64,000 bases of DNA from Plantactinospora sp. BC1. GTDB taxonomy: Bacteria; Actinomycetota; Actinomycetes; Mycobacteriales; Micromonosporaceae. Numbering within the stretch: the first letter of the stretch is position 1; each line of letters begins with the position of its first letter. Position numbers and translations under genes: made by a program. Of the stretch, positions 6,201 through 15,671 are shown piece by piece. The stretch is from contig NZ_CP028158.1 in assembly GCF_003030345.1 (NCBI RefSeq), positions 5,518,001 through 5,582,000 on the forward strand, in the 5' to 3' direction. Under the pieces are notes generated by a model. The model saw nothing but the letters and a program-made list of their open reading frames with translations. It was not told where the DNA came from and made no database searches.

Positions 6201-9116
6201 ATGGACACGCCGGAGACCCTGAGCGCCGCCCTGGAGATCTGCGCGAGCACCGCCGGTGACGAGGTCGCGCTGATCGGCCGGGACGGTTCCACCCTCAGCT
6301 ACGCGGAGTGGGACCGTCAGGCGGATGTCCTGGCCGGCCTGATCAGTGCGCGTACCCCCGTCGGGGGCACCGTCGTCGCACGTCTCGGCGAGCGGTCCGA
6401 CGCGCTCGGCGCGGTCGCCCTCTTCGCCGCGATCCGGTCCGGCCGCTTCCTGCTGCCGATGTCCGGGCGGTTCTCCGACGGCGACGTGGAGCGCGCCGTC
6501 GAGCGGCACCGGGTCGGCCTGGTGGTGGTCGACAGCGAGACCGCAGCGTCCGGGACGGGCCGAGCCGTCCCGGAGACCCTCCGCTTCGACGGCTCCCCGA
6601 CCAGCGCCGAGATTCGGAGCAGTGCCGAGATTCGGCAGTCGGGCACCGGGCGGACTCCGCCCGGCGGGGCGATCACCTACACCCTCGGCACGACCGATCG
6701 GCCGGCGGCGGTCCGCTGGACCCACTCCGACCTGCTCAGCTGGCTCACCGGCTGGGCCGGTGCCCCGGCGCGGCGGCCGCACCTGCACGAGTTCCCGCCG
6801 GACACCGGGGACGCGTTGGGCCGCCTGGTCCGCACCCTGTTGCGCTATCCGGGGGTACGGAGTCGGCCCGGGGAGCCGGCGGCGCTCGTCGGGCTGCTGA
6901 ACCGGTACCGGCCGGCCGACCTGCTGCTCGCGGCCACCAGCGCGCGGGCGCTGCTCGACGGCACCGTGCCGAGGCCGGACCGGGACGCCGTGGAGGCCGT
7001 CCTCTCCATCTACCTGACCTCCGACTTCTCCGACAGCGCGACGATCCGCTCGCTGCGGACCCGCTTCCCCCGGGCGGCCGTGACCAACGTCTACTCGGTG
7101 GCGGAGGCCGGGCGGGGGCAGGTCTGGCAGCGCTATCCGCCGCTGCGGGAGTCCGCCGACGACGCGGCGGAGCCCCGGTACCCGGCCGGCGGACTCGTAC
7201 CCGTCGGAAGCCCCATCTTCGGCACCGAGGTCCGGATCACCGACGCCGCCGGAGCGCCGGCGGATGTCGGATCGGTGGGACGGATCTGGCTGCGTCCCGG
7301 GTTGCCCAGTTCGCTCGGCTACTGCGACGGCGACGGCCGGCCCGGCGTCTTCGTCGACGGCTGGGTCCGCACCGACGACCTCGGTCTGGTCGACGACTCC
7401 GGACGCCTCCTCCTCGCCGGCCGGGCCGACGACATGCTGACGCTGCCCGGCGGGCCGGTGACCGCTCGCCAGGTCGAAGCGGTACTGGCGGCCGAGCCCG
7501 AGGTCGACGACGCGGCGGCGATGGTGGTCGCGTCCGCCGACTCCGACGCCGGTCGGGAGCCGCTGCTGGTGGCCGCGGTGGTCCCGGCCGGGCCGGACCG
7601 GGCGAACGCCGTACCGGAGGTCGCCGGGACCGGGTCGGAGCCCGACGGCCTTCCCGCGACCCTGGCCGAGCTGCTGGCGGACCGGTTCGGCGCCGACGCC
7701 GGACGGATCCGGGTCGTCACCGTCACCGCGCTGCCGAGGAACGTCGCCGGCAAGACGGACCGGCGACGACTGCGCGCCCTCCTTCCGGAACCGACGGCGG
7801 GCACCGCGCACCCGGTGTCGCCCCCTCCGCCGGGGACCTTCCCGACGGAGGGCGTCGTCTCCCGGGCCGGGCTCTGCTGGGGCCAGCGCTGGAGCTGGCA
7901 CCAGCAACAGCTGCCGCCCGGACGCAGAGCACCGACCCTGCTCTTCCGGCGGATGATCCGGATACCCGACGGGGTCGGACCGGAGCTGGCCCGCCGGGCC
8001 GTAACCCTCGCCGTCACCCGGCACTCGTCGTTGCGCAGCACCTTCTTCGTGCACGACGGGCAACCGTGCCAGCAGGTGTGGTCCGCCGACGGCGCGCGCT
8101 GGGAGTTCCGGGAGTTCGACGGCCGGACCGGGTGCGAGAGCTGGCTGGCCGGCGACATCGACATCGAGGCCGGCTGGCCGATCCGAGCCGCGCTCGCCGG
8201 ATCCGCCCCGGGCGGGACCTGGCTGGGCGTGGCGGTGCACCACATCGCGACGGACCTCTACGGCTTCAACCTCCTCTGCACCGAACTCGGGACCGCCGTC
8301 CGGGCCTACCTGGCCGGCGGCGAGCCGACCCTGCCGCCGGTCGGCCGGCACGCCGTGGAGATCGCGGAGTACGAGGCGTCACCCCAGGGCGTCGCGACCA
8401 GCGCCAGGACGATCGCGTACTGGCAGCGGCACGCCGACGAGATGGCAAAGGTGATCTCGACCATGACCCGGGGTGGTGCCGAGCGGCCGGCCGACGCCCT
8501 GCACGTCGCGCGGACCACGGCCGACGTCGGCGGAGACCACCTGGACACGATCGCCCGGGGCCGAGGGCGCGGCGCGGTGCTGCTGGGCGCGGTGGCGATC
8601 TCGCTGGCCCGGTTCCTCGGCTGTGCCCGGGTCCCGATGATGCTGCTGGTGCCGAACCGGCACCTGCCCGGCGTCAAGCACTCGGTCTGCGCGCTCGCGC
8701 AGGCGGGACTCTGCGTCGTCGAGGTACGCCCGCACGACTCGCTGCACGCCGTGGTCGGCCGCGCCTGGTCCGCACTGGTCCGGGCGCAGGCGTACGGGTA
8801 CTGCGACCACGACGAGCTCACCGAGCGGATGACCCCGGCCCAGGTCGGTGAGCACGGCTACGTCGTCACGCCGCCGGGGGTGAACGTCATGCAGGCGGCG
8901 GCGGTCGACGACCCGCGACTCGTACCGGCCACGGCGGACGCCTTCCCGACCGTCGCCGTGCACACCCTGGACCGGCCCTGCCTGGGCACGAACTTCCACC
9001 TGGCGGTCTCGGAGTCCACCCTGACCGTCGAGTTGCGCGCCGGAGTGCACCTGCTCTCGGCGGAGGACTGCCGGGACCTGGTCTCGGCGACCGTGCGGTC
9101 GATTCTCGATGCGTGA
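6201..9116 (+). CDS. Adenylation-condensation didomain NRPS-like protein with atypical A motifs
   Basis: 971 residues, first gene of the operon. Residues 1-530 follow the adenylate-forming fold, but most core motifs are altered: the ATP loop reads YTLGTTDRPAAV instead of YTSGTTGxPKG, the YGPTE position reads YSVAE, TGDL reads TDDL, and the hinge region reads GRADDMLTLPGG. The A10 motif (LPRNVAGKTDRRRL) with its Lys is intact. After a Pro-rich linker, residues about 560-965 form a condensation domain whose HHxxxD motif is intact (HHIATDL, His680-His681), although the following Gly is Leu. No carrier or thioesterase domain is present, so it must act on separate ACPs. ATG at 6201 is preferred over the adjacent GTG because the GGGGA ribosome site is then better spaced. 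Adenylation activity is doubtful; amide or ester formation by the C domain is plausible. Confidence 0.82.
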   Translation: MDTPETLSAALEICASTAGDEVALIGRDGSTLSYAEWDRQADVLAGLISARTPVGGTVVARLGERSDALGAVALFAAIRSGRFLLPMSGRFSDGDVERAVERHRVGLVVVDSETAASGTGRAVPETLRFDGSPTSAEIRSSAEIRQSGTGRTPPGGAITYTLGTTDRPAAVRWTHSDLLSWLTGWAGAPARRPHLHEFPPDTGDALGRLVRTLLRYPGVRSRPGEPAALVGLLNRYRPADLLLAATSARALLDGTVPRPDRDAVEAVLSIYLTSDFSDSATIRSLRTRFPRAAVTNVYSVAEAGRGQVWQRYPPLRESADDAAEPRYPAGGLVPVGSPIFGTEVRITDAAGAPADVGSVGRIWLRPGLPSSLGYCDGDGRPGVFVDGWVRTDDLGLVDDSGRLLLAGRADDMLTLPGGPVTARQVEAVLAAEPEVDDAAAMVVASADSDAGREPLLVAAVVPAGPDRANAVPEVAGTGSEPDGLPATLAELLADRFGADAGRIRVVTVTALPRNVAGKTDRRRLRALLPEPTAGTAHPVSPPPPGTFPTEGVVSRAGLCWGQRWSWHQQQLPPGRRAPTLLFRRMIRIPDGVGPELARRAVTLAVTRHSSLRSTFFVHDGQPCQQVWSADGARWEFREFDGRTGCESWLAGDIDIEAGWPIRAALAGSAPGGTWLGVAVHHIATDLYGFNLLCTELGTAVRAYLAGGEPTLPPVGRHAVEIAEYEASPQGVATSARTIAYWQRHADEMAKVISTMTRGGAERPADALHVARTTADVGGDHLDTIARGRGRGAVLLGAVAISLARFLGCARVPMMLLVPNRHLPGVKHSVCALAQAGLCVVEVRPHDSLHAVVGRAWSALVRAQAYGYCDHDELTERMTPAQVGEHGYVVTPPGVNVMQAAAVDDPRLVPATADAFPTVAVHTLDRPCLGTNFHLAVSESTLTVELRAGVHLLSAEDCRDLVSATVRSILDA

Positions 9117-9155
9117 GCCACGTCGAGGGAGCGCCCGAGGATTGGAGGAGCCGTG

Positions 9156-10991
9156 ATGGAGCTGGCCGAGACGTTCACCGGCCAACTGCTGCGCCATGTC
9201 CGGGACCGGCCACAGCACCCGGCGGTGGTCTTCACCGAGGATCCGCGCTCGCCGGACGCCGAGTCCCGGCTCAGCTACGGGCAACTCCACGCCGCCGCGA
9301 CCAGGCTGGCGGCGCGGCTGCGCGCGGAGTACCGGCCCGGTTCCCGGATGCTGCTGCTCTATCCGTCGGGGCTGGAGTTCGTGGTGGCCTTCGTCGCCTG
9401 CCAGTACGCGGGGCTGGTCGCCGTACCGGCCCCGGAGCCGGACCGGCATCCCTATCGGCGGCAGCGGCTGCTCGGCATCATGCGGAACAGCACCAGCGCC
9501 GCCGTGTTGACGACCGACTCCCGGGCGTCCGAGGTGCACGGCTGGATGGAGGCGGTCGGGACGCGGCTGCCCGTCGTCACGACCGACGCCGAGACCGAGG
9601 ACCGGGAACCGACGGGGCGCGACCTCGCCGACCCGTCCCCGGACGAGCCCCGCGCCGAGGCGCTCTCCTTCCTCCAGTACACCTCGGGTTCGACGGCGGC
9701 GCCGCGCGGCACGATGGTCAGCCAACGGAACCTGGCGCAGCACTCCCGGATGTTCCTGGCGATGCTCGGGATCACCGGACCGGTGTCGATCGGCGGCTGG
9801 TTGCCGATGTTCCACGACATGGGGCTCGTCGGCCACGTCGTCACCCCGCTCTTCTCCGGCGGCACCAGCGTGCTGATGTCCCCGACGTCGTTCCTGCGCC
9901 GGCCCGGCGCCTGGCTGACCCTGATCGACCGGTACCGGCTCTACATGTCGGCGGCGCCGAACTTCGGCTACGACATGTGCGTCGCCCGGGTCTCCGACGA
10001 GGAGATCCGGCAGCTCGACCTGTCGCGCTGGACGGTGGCGATCAACGGCTCGGAGCCGGTGCAGGCGCACACCGTCGAGCAGTTCACCCGGCGTTTCGCC
10101 GCCGCCGGGCTCCGCCCGGAGACCGTCTGCCCCGGTTACGGCCTCGCCGAGGCCACCCTCGCGGTGAGCCTGGAGTGGCACCGCAACCGGCCCACGGTGA
10201 TCCCGGTGGAGGCGGAGCCGCTCACCCGGCACGTGCTGCGCCCGCTCGTCGACGCCCGGCCCGACGCCGGGGGGTACCTGCCCCGGCTCGTCGGCAGTGG
10301 CCAGGCGGCCGGGCCGGAGGTGCGGATCGTCGACCCGCAGACCCGGGAGGTGTTGCCGGAACGGACCGTCGGCGAGATCTGGGTGCGCGGCCCGAGCGTC
10401 GCGGAGGGGTACTGGGCGGCCCCCGAGGCCACTGCGGAGACGTTCGCGGCGGTGACGGCCGACGGGGAGTCCGGCTTCCTGCGCACCGGCGACCTCGGCG
10501 TACTGCACGGCGACGAGCTGTACGTGACCGGACGGATCAAGGAAGTGCTGGTGGTCTTCGGCCGCAACCTCTACCCGCAGGACATCGAGGCCGAGGCCCG
10601 GGCGTACCACGAGTCGCTGGTCGGGCTCGTCGGCGCCGCGTTCACGATCCCGGTGCCGCACGAGGAGGTGGTCCTGTTGCACGAGTACCGGCCCGGCAAG
10701 GTCGACGGCGACCGTGCCGACGAGGCCCCGCGCCGCCTCGCCGACGCCCTCCAACTGCACCTGTCCCGGGCCTTCGGCGCCGCCGTCAGCGTCGTGCTGG
10801 TACCGCCCCGGACGATCCCGCGCACCACGAGCGGAAAGGTCCAGCGCCACCGGGCCCGGCAACTGTTCCTGGACGGTGCGGTACGACCCGTCGCGGCGAA
10901 CCTCACCACCCTGGCCCGGCGCTGCGAGGTCGGCACCAGGTATCCGGCGGAACCCGTGGCGGCGGCCCCGGCGGGCGGAGCGGTGGGATGA
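9156..10991 (+). CDS. Fatty acyl-AMP ligase (FAAL)
   Basis: A 611-residue FAAL-class adenylate-forming enzyme, which activates a free fatty acid as acyl-AMP and loads it on an acyl carrier protein. The P-loop FLQYTSGSTAAPRGTMVS, the GWLPMFHDMGL segment, PGYGLAEATL and FLRTGDLG are all present and typical of FAALs rather than CoA ligases. The A10 region IPRTTSGKVQR carries the Lys. ATG 9156 lies five bases after GGAGGAG. The gene starts 39 bp after the A-C gene and overlaps the next gene by ATGA. The likely acceptor is ACP1 (14430-14738) or ACP2. In ramoplanin, enduracidin and daptomycin clusters an analogous enzyme starts lipid-tail loading. Confidence 0.92.
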   Translation: MELAETFTGQLLRHVRDRPQHPAVVFTEDPRSPDAESRLSYGQLHAAATRLAARLRAEYRPGSRMLLLYPSGLEFVVAFVACQYAGLVAVPAPEPDRHPYRRQRLLGIMRNSTSAAVLTTDSRASEVHGWMEAVGTRLPVVTTDAETEDREPTGRDLADPSPDEPRAEALSFLQYTSGSTAAPRGTMVSQRNLAQHSRMFLAMLGITGPVSIGGWLPMFHDMGLVGHVVTPLFSGGTSVLMSPTSFLRRPGAWLTLIDRYRLYMSAAPNFGYDMCVARVSDEEIRQLDLSRWTVAINGSEPVQAHTVEQFTRRFAAAGLRPETVCPGYGLAEATLAVSLEWHRNRPTVIPVEAEPLTRHVLRPLVDARPDAGGYLPRLVGSGQAAGPEVRIVDPQTREVLPERTVGEIWVRGPSVAEGYWAAPEATAETFAAVTADGESGFLRTGDLGVLHGDELYVTGRIKEVLVVFGRNLYPQDIEAEARAYHESLVGLVGAAFTIPVPHEEVVLLHEYRPGKVDGDRADEAPRRLADALQLHLSRAFGAAVSVVLVPPRTIPRTTSGKVQRHRARQLFLDGAVRPVAANLTTLARRCEVGTRYPAEPVAAAPAGGAVG

Positions 10992-12721
10992 GCGCACCGG
11001 TGCCGACCCGCGCCGCCCCGCTGTACCCCGGGGTGGCCGGCATCGTGGCGGAACTCGGCGCCTTCGCCGACGACGCCGGCCGGTTCTCCCGGGCCACCGC
11101 CACCGCGCTGGACGAGCGGGAGGCCTTCCCGGTCGACGCCTGTCGGTGGCTCGACGGCCTGGCGGTGCCGGCGCACTACGTACCGGCCCGGTACGGCGGC
11201 GCCTGGCGCGACCATGACGAACTCGTGCACCTGGTCCGGGCGATGAGCCGGCGCGACCTGACGGTGGCGGTGGCGCACGCGAAGACGTTCCTCGGCGCGG
11301 CCAGCGTCTGGGTCGGCGGCGATCCGGAGCAGTGCCGGCGACTCGCCGGCCGGGTGCTCGCCGGGGCGCCGGTCGCCTGGGGGCTGACCGAGCCGGGCCA
11401 CGGCAGCGACCTGATGGCCACCGAGATGACCGCCGAGGCCACCCCGGAGGGCTTCCGGTTGACCGGCCGGAAGCGCCCGGTCAACAACGCGACCCGGGGC
11501 GAGCTGGTCTGCGTCCTCGCCCGCACGGGTGCGCAGCGCGACCCGCGCGGGCTGAGCGTGCTGCTGGTCGACAAGCGGCGGCTGCCGGACGGGAGCTTCC
11601 GCTGCCTGCCGAAGGTCCCCACCCACGGCATCCGGGGCGCGGACATCAGCGGCATCGAGCTGGTCGCGGCACCCGTCGGGCCGGACGCCCTGATCGGGCG
11701 GCCCGGCACCGGACTGGAGACGGTACTGCGTGCGCTGCAACTGACCCGGGTGGTCTGCACCGGCCTGTCGCTCGGCGCGGCCGACCACGCACTGCGGCTC
11801 ACCTGGGACTTCCTGACCCGGCGCCGGCTCTACGAGCACCTGCTGATCGACATGCCGCACGTGCGGCGCACCCTGGGCCAGCTCTGTGCCCGGGCCTTCC
11901 TGGCCGAGTCGGCGAGCATCCTGGCGGCCCGGTTGACGCACACCGCGACCGGGGAGATGCCGGTGGTGTCGTCGCTGGTCAAGGCATTCGTCCCGACCGT
12001 GGTGGACGAACTCGTCGCCGGCTGCGCCGAGTTGCTCGGGGCCCGGGCCTTCATGACCAACATCTACGCGCACGGCGCCTTCGCGAAGCTGGAGCGGGAC
12101 CACCGGATCGTCGGCATCTTCGACGGGAACACCGCCGTCAACCGCAGCGCGGTGGCGAACCACTTCCCGGTACTGGTCCAGGCGTGGCGAGCGGGCACCG
12201 TCGAGTCCGAGTCGCTGCGAACGGCGGCGACGTTGCGCCCCGGGCTGGGCGAGATCGGCGAGCTGCTGCTCACCTCGCGTACCGGATGTTCGGTGGTGCA
12301 GTCGCTGCCGGCCGCCGTCGCCGAACTCGACGAGCCGCTGCGGCCGCTCGGTACCGCCCTGGTCCGGCTCGCCGACCGGTTGCACGAGGAGATGGCCGGG
12401 CAGCGGCAGCGGGTGTACGGCCACTCGGCGGAGGCGTTCGAGCTGGTCGAGCGGTACGAGTGGTGCTTCGCCGCCGCGGCGGCGATCCAGGTCTGGCTGG
12501 CCAATCGGACGAGCCGGGCGGACCGGCGGGACGACGACGCCGGGGACTGGTGGCACGAGGCGCGGTGGCTGCGCGCCGCCCTGACGTTCGCGCTGTCCCG
12601 GCTCGGGCACCGCCCGCCGGCACCGGCCGGTGCGGTCTTCGACGAGCTGGCCGGGGCGATCCGGCACGCCGGCCTGCCGACCCTGCTCACCGTCACCGAC
12701 GTGGAAGGCGAGCTGGCATGA
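10988..12721 (+). CDS. Acyl-CoA (acyl-ACP) dehydrogenase family flavoprotein 1
   Basis: 577 residues. The ACAD fold is seen in the N-terminal and middle domains (AWGLTEPGHGSDLMA matching the FAD/substrate segment, HGIRGADIS, then a C-terminal helical bundle with VGIFDGNTAVN). Classical ACADs are near 380 residues; the extra 170 or so at the C-terminus is a feature I associate with the long dehydrogenases of lipopeptide clusters such as ramoplanin and enduracidin. It would introduce a 2,3-double bond in acyl-ACP1. ATG overlaps the FAAL stop by ATGA and its own stop overlaps the next ATG, so synthesis is coupled. Confidence 0.88.
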   Translation: MSAPVPTRAAPLYPGVAGIVAELGAFADDAGRFSRATATALDEREAFPVDACRWLDGLAVPAHYVPARYGGAWRDHDELVHLVRAMSRRDLTVAVAHAKTFLGAASVWVGGDPEQCRRLAGRVLAGAPVAWGLTEPGHGSDLMATEMTAEATPEGFRLTGRKRPVNNATRGELVCVLARTGAQRDPRGLSVLLVDKRRLPDGSFRCLPKVPTHGIRGADISGIELVAAPVGPDALIGRPGTGLETVLRALQLTRVVCTGLSLGAADHALRLTWDFLTRRRLYEHLLIDMPHVRRTLGQLCARAFLAESASILAARLTHTATGEMPVVSSLVKAFVPTVVDELVAGCAELLGARAFMTNIYAHGAFAKLERDHRIVGIFDGNTAVNRSAVANHFPVLVQAWRAGTVESESLRTAATLRPGLGEIGELLLTSRTGCSVVQSLPAAVAELDEPLRPLGTALVRLADRLHEEMAGQRQRVYGHSAEAFELVERYEWCFAAAAAIQVWLANRTSRADRRDDDAGDWWHEARWLRAALTFALSRLGHRPPAPAGAVFDELAGAIRHAGLPTLLTVTDVEGELA

Positions 12722-14433
12722 CGGGGAACGGGAGGTCCCGGGTCGAGGCGCTGGAGGAGCGCTTCGGCGACCCGTGGGCGCCGGAGTCGGCGCTTCCGCA
12801 CGCCACCGTGCTGCGGGCCGACGAGCGGGCGGAGACCTGCGTCGAGGGCGAGCGGATCCTCGACGAGTACGGGTTCAACGCCGAGTTCGTCCCGACGGCC
12901 CACGGCGGCCGGCTGGCCCGGCTGGACGAGCTGATCGAGCTGACCCGGGTCGTCTGCCGCCGCGACCCCGGCCTCGCCCTCGGGTACGGGCTGAGTTCGT
13001 TCATCGCCGGTGCGAACGTCTGGGCGGCGGGCCGGCCCGACCAGTGCCGGCGGGTGGCGGAGCTGCTGCTCGGCAACCACCGGGTCGCCTCGGTCTATCA
13101 CGAACTCGAACACGGCAACGACTTCTCCCGGATCGAGCTGACCGCGCTCCCCGACGGCAACGGCCGGCTGCTGGTCAACGGCCGCAAGGAGATCGTGACG
13201 AACGTCGCCCGGGCCAGCGCGCTGGTGCTGCTCGCCCGGACGGCGACCGAGCCCGGCAGCCGGAGCCTGTCGCAGGTACTGGTGGACCGGGCGGTGGTGC
13301 CGCCGGACACCATGAAGGACCTGGGCCGGTACCCCAGCGTCGGGATGCGCGGGGTGCAGCTCGGCGGCATGGAGTTCCGCGACTGCCCGGTCGACGAGAC
13401 GGCGGTACTCGGCCCCGCCGGGCACGGCGTCGAGGTGGCGCTCCGCTCGTTCCAGATCACCCGGGCCTGCCTGCCGGCGATGCTCATCGGCGCCCTCGAC
13501 ACCGCGATCCGGACGGCGCTGCGGTTCGCCACCGGCCGCACGCTCTACGGCCGGACCGTGGACGCCCTGCCCACCGTGCGCGCCACGCTGGTGGACGTCT
13601 TCACCGACCTGCTCGTCGCCGACGCGATGGGGCTGGTGACCGCCCGGGCGATCCACCTCGTACCCGAGGAGACGAGCGTGGCGGCGTCGGCGTCCAAGTT
13701 CTTCGTCGGCGGGCGGGCGATCGACGCGATGAACCGGCTCTCCCTGCTGCTCGGGGCCCACTTCTACGTCCGGGACGGTGAGTACGGGATCTTCCAGAAG
13801 CTGCTCCGCGACGTACCGCCGGCCGGGTTCGGCCACGCCGCCCGGGTCGCCTGCCTGATGACGATGCTGCCGCAGCTGCCGATCCTGGCCCGCCGGGCCT
13901 GGGTCCGGGAGCCACCGGCGGTACCCGAGCAGCTGTACCGGCGCGCTGCCCCGCTGCCGCCGCTCTCCTTCGACCGGCTGACCGTTCGGACCGGGGGCCG
14001 GGACACCCTCGCCGGGGCACTCGCCCGGGTCCGGGAGGCGGTGGCCGACTCCGGTGACCCGGCACTGCGCCGGCTCACCGAGGCGTTCGGCGCGGAACTG
14101 GCCGACGTGGCGGCGCAGTGCGGCCAGCTCCGCCCGGCTGACCTCGGCCCCGGCGCCCGTCCCGAGGCGTTGGCGCTGGCGGCGCGCTACGCCACCGTGC
14201 TCGCGGCGGCCGCGTGTCTCAACGTCTGGGCGCACGAGCGGGACGACGCGTTTCTCGGCGATCCCGGCTGGCTGGTGGTGGCCCTGCACCGGCTGGCCCG
14301 CGACGCCGGGCTGCCGGTCGCGGCCGATCCGGCGCCGGTCGCGGCCCGCCGCCCGCTGCTCTACGCCGAACTGGCCGCCCGGTTCGCCGACGGACGTTCG
14401 TTCGACCTGGCCAACCGGCCGTTGCGGGCATGA
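12718..14433 (+). CDS. Acyl-CoA (acyl-ACP) dehydrogenase family flavoprotein 2
   Basis: 571 residues, a paralogue of the preceding gene with the same elongated layout. The FAD/substrate loop is altered (SVYHELEHGNDFSRIELTA in place of LTEPGHGSD), while GMRGVQLGGMEF and the C-terminal bundle (ASASKFFVGGRAIDAMN) are recognisable. Such paired long ACADs install the two double bonds of the dienoyl tails in ramoplanin and enduracidin pathways, where one may act on a more extended position. ATGA overlaps join it to both neighbours. Which of the two works first, and whether each is redox active, cannot be read from the sequence. Confidence 0.85.
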   Translation: MTGNGRSRVEALEERFGDPWAPESALPHATVLRADERAETCVEGERILDEYGFNAEFVPTAHGGRLARLDELIELTRVVCRRDPGLALGYGLSSFIAGANVWAAGRPDQCRRVAELLLGNHRVASVYHELEHGNDFSRIELTALPDGNGRLLVNGRKEIVTNVARASALVLLARTATEPGSRSLSQVLVDRAVVPPDTMKDLGRYPSVGMRGVQLGGMEFRDCPVDETAVLGPAGHGVEVALRSFQITRACLPAMLIGALDTAIRTALRFATGRTLYGRTVDALPTVRATLVDVFTDLLVADAMGLVTARAIHLVPEETSVAASASKFFVGGRAIDAMNRLSLLLGAHFYVRDGEYGIFQKLLRDVPPAGFGHAARVACLMTMLPQLPILARRAWVREPPAVPEQLYRRAAPLPPLSFDRLTVRTGGRDTLAGALARVREAVADSGDPALRRLTEAFGAELADVAAQCGQLRPADLGPGARPEALALAARYATVLAAAACLNVWAHERDDAFLGDPGWLVVALHRLARDAGLPVAADPAPVAARRPLLYAELAARFADGRSFDLANRPLRA

Positions 14434-14738
14434 CCACAGCAGAGAACCGAGGGAGCGCAGTGACCAGCTTTGCCACCGGTGACGAGACCGAGACCCTCCG
14501 CGCCTGGCTGATCGAGCGGGTCGCCAGCTATCTGGAGTGCGGACCCGCCCAGGTCGACCCGGCCCGGTCGCTCGCGGACTACGGCCTGCACTCGGTACTG
14601 GCCCTCTCGCTCTGCGCGGACCTCGAGGACCACCTGCACGTCCGGCTGGAACCGACGCTGGTCTGGGACCACCCCAGCGTCGACGCGCTGGTCGCACACC
14701 TGTCGACCGTGGTCGGCCGGGGCGAGGGTCCGCCGTGA
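14430..14738 (+). CDS. Acyl carrier protein ACP1
   Basis: A stand-alone carrier of 102 residues (from ATG 14430) with the helix-loop-helix pattern LADYGLHSVLALSLCADLE; the phosphopantetheine Ser is Ser55. The usual Asp before the Ser is His. Two starts are possible: ATG 14430 overlaps the upstream stop as ATGA, matching the operon's habit, while GTG 14460 has a GAGGGAG ribosome site and would give 92 residues. The extra ten residues are outside the fold. It lies directly after FAAL and both dehydrogenases and is the probable carrier of the fatty acyl chain during loading and desaturation. Its stop overlaps the next GTG as GTGA. Confidence 0.88.
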   Translation: MTTAENRGSAVTSFATGDETETLRAWLIERVASYLECGPAQVDPARSLADYGLHSVLALSLCADLEDHLHVRLEPTLVWDHPSVDALVAHLSTVVGRGEGPP

Positions 14739-15667
14739 CCGCGCTGGCGGCGGTGTCGGCGTTCACGCCGTCGACGCGGGCACCGATCGGCGACCTGGCG
14801 CGGTGGCTGGGCATCGACGACCGGCAGCTCCGGGTGTTCCGGCGGTTCTACGGGCTCGGCGAGGTCTGCCTGCACCCGACCGGCACGCTGGCCGACCTGA
14901 TGCTCGCGGCGGCCGGAAAGCTCGACGCCCTGCGCGGCGCCGAGGACCGGGTGCGGTACGTGGTGCAGGCCCGCACGATCGAGGCGGTGGAGCCGTACCC
15001 GGTCTCCGCCCTGCGGGAGGTCTGCGACGCACTGCGGCTCGGCCACGCGACGGCGTTCACGGTGACCCAGCACGGTTGCGCCTCCGGGCTGCTCGCGGTC
15101 GACCTGGCCGGTCGGCTGCTCGCCGAGGACGGCGACCCCGACGGGCTGGCGCTGGTCTTCGCCGGGGAGAAGGCATTCACCCCGGGCGTACAGCTCATCC
15201 CGGAGACGTCGGTGATGGGGGAGGGCTCGGCCGCGGTGCTCGTCCGGCACGGCGGGCCCAGCGACCGGATGCTGTCGTACGCCACCCGCACCTACGGGCA
15301 GTTCCACAGTGGGCTGTACCTGACCGGAGAGCTGGCCGACGAGTTCCGGCTCCGGTACTTCGAGTACCTGGCCGAGGTCATCCTGGCCGCGCTGCACGAG
15401 GCCGGGCTGGGGTTGCCCGACCTCGACCTGGTACTGCCGCACAACGTCAACCGCTACTCCTGGGCGCGGGTCTGCCGACACCTCGGGTTCCCGGAGGAGC
15501 GGGTGCTGCTGGCGAACGTGCCGAGTCTCGGGCACTGCTACTCCGCCGATCCGTTCATCAACTACACCACCGCCGTCGAGACGGGACGCCTCCGGCCCGG
15601 GGACCGCTACCTGATGGCCTCCGTCGGTCTCGGCGCCACATTTTCCGCAATGGTCTTCGAACACTGA
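14735..15667 (+). CDS. KAS III-like (thiolase-fold) acyl-transferring or condensing enzyme
   Basis: 310 residues of the FabH/thiolase fold. The nucleophile is visible as Cys115 in TQHGCASGLL and the second catalytic residue as His236 in LPHNVNRYSW. The third residue, Asn in FabH (GNTSAAS), aligns with GHCYSADP, giving His267 instead. Loss of the Asn suggests it may not perform standard decarboxylative elongation; KAS III relatives such as CerJ/ChlB3 and DpsC with altered triads transfer acyl groups or select starters. It sits between ACP1 and the ATP-grasp/decarboxylase/ACP2 set, fitting transfer or condensation between the two carriers. GTGA overlap with the ACP1 gene sets the start. Confidence 0.8.
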   Translation: MTALAAVSAFTPSTRAPIGDLARWLGIDDRQLRVFRRFYGLGEVCLHPTGTLADLMLAAAGKLDALRGAEDRVRYVVQARTIEAVEPYPVSALREVCDALRLGHATAFTVTQHGCASGLLAVDLAGRLLAEDGDPDGLALVFAGEKAFTPGVQLIPETSVMGEGSAAVLVRHGGPSDRMLSYATRTYGQFHSGLYLTGELADEFRLRYFEYLAEVILAALHEAGLGLPDLDLVLPHNVNRYSWARVCRHLGFPEERVLLANVPSLGHCYSADPFINYTTAVETGRLRPGDRYLMASVGLGATFSAMVFEH

Positions 15668-15671
15668 AACG

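Noticed and set aside
9113-10987. Extension of the first acyl-CoA dehydrogenase into the FAAL region
   Set aside because: The upstream part is an Arg/Gly-rich shadow of the FAAL frame; the ATGA overlap at 10988 gives the start.
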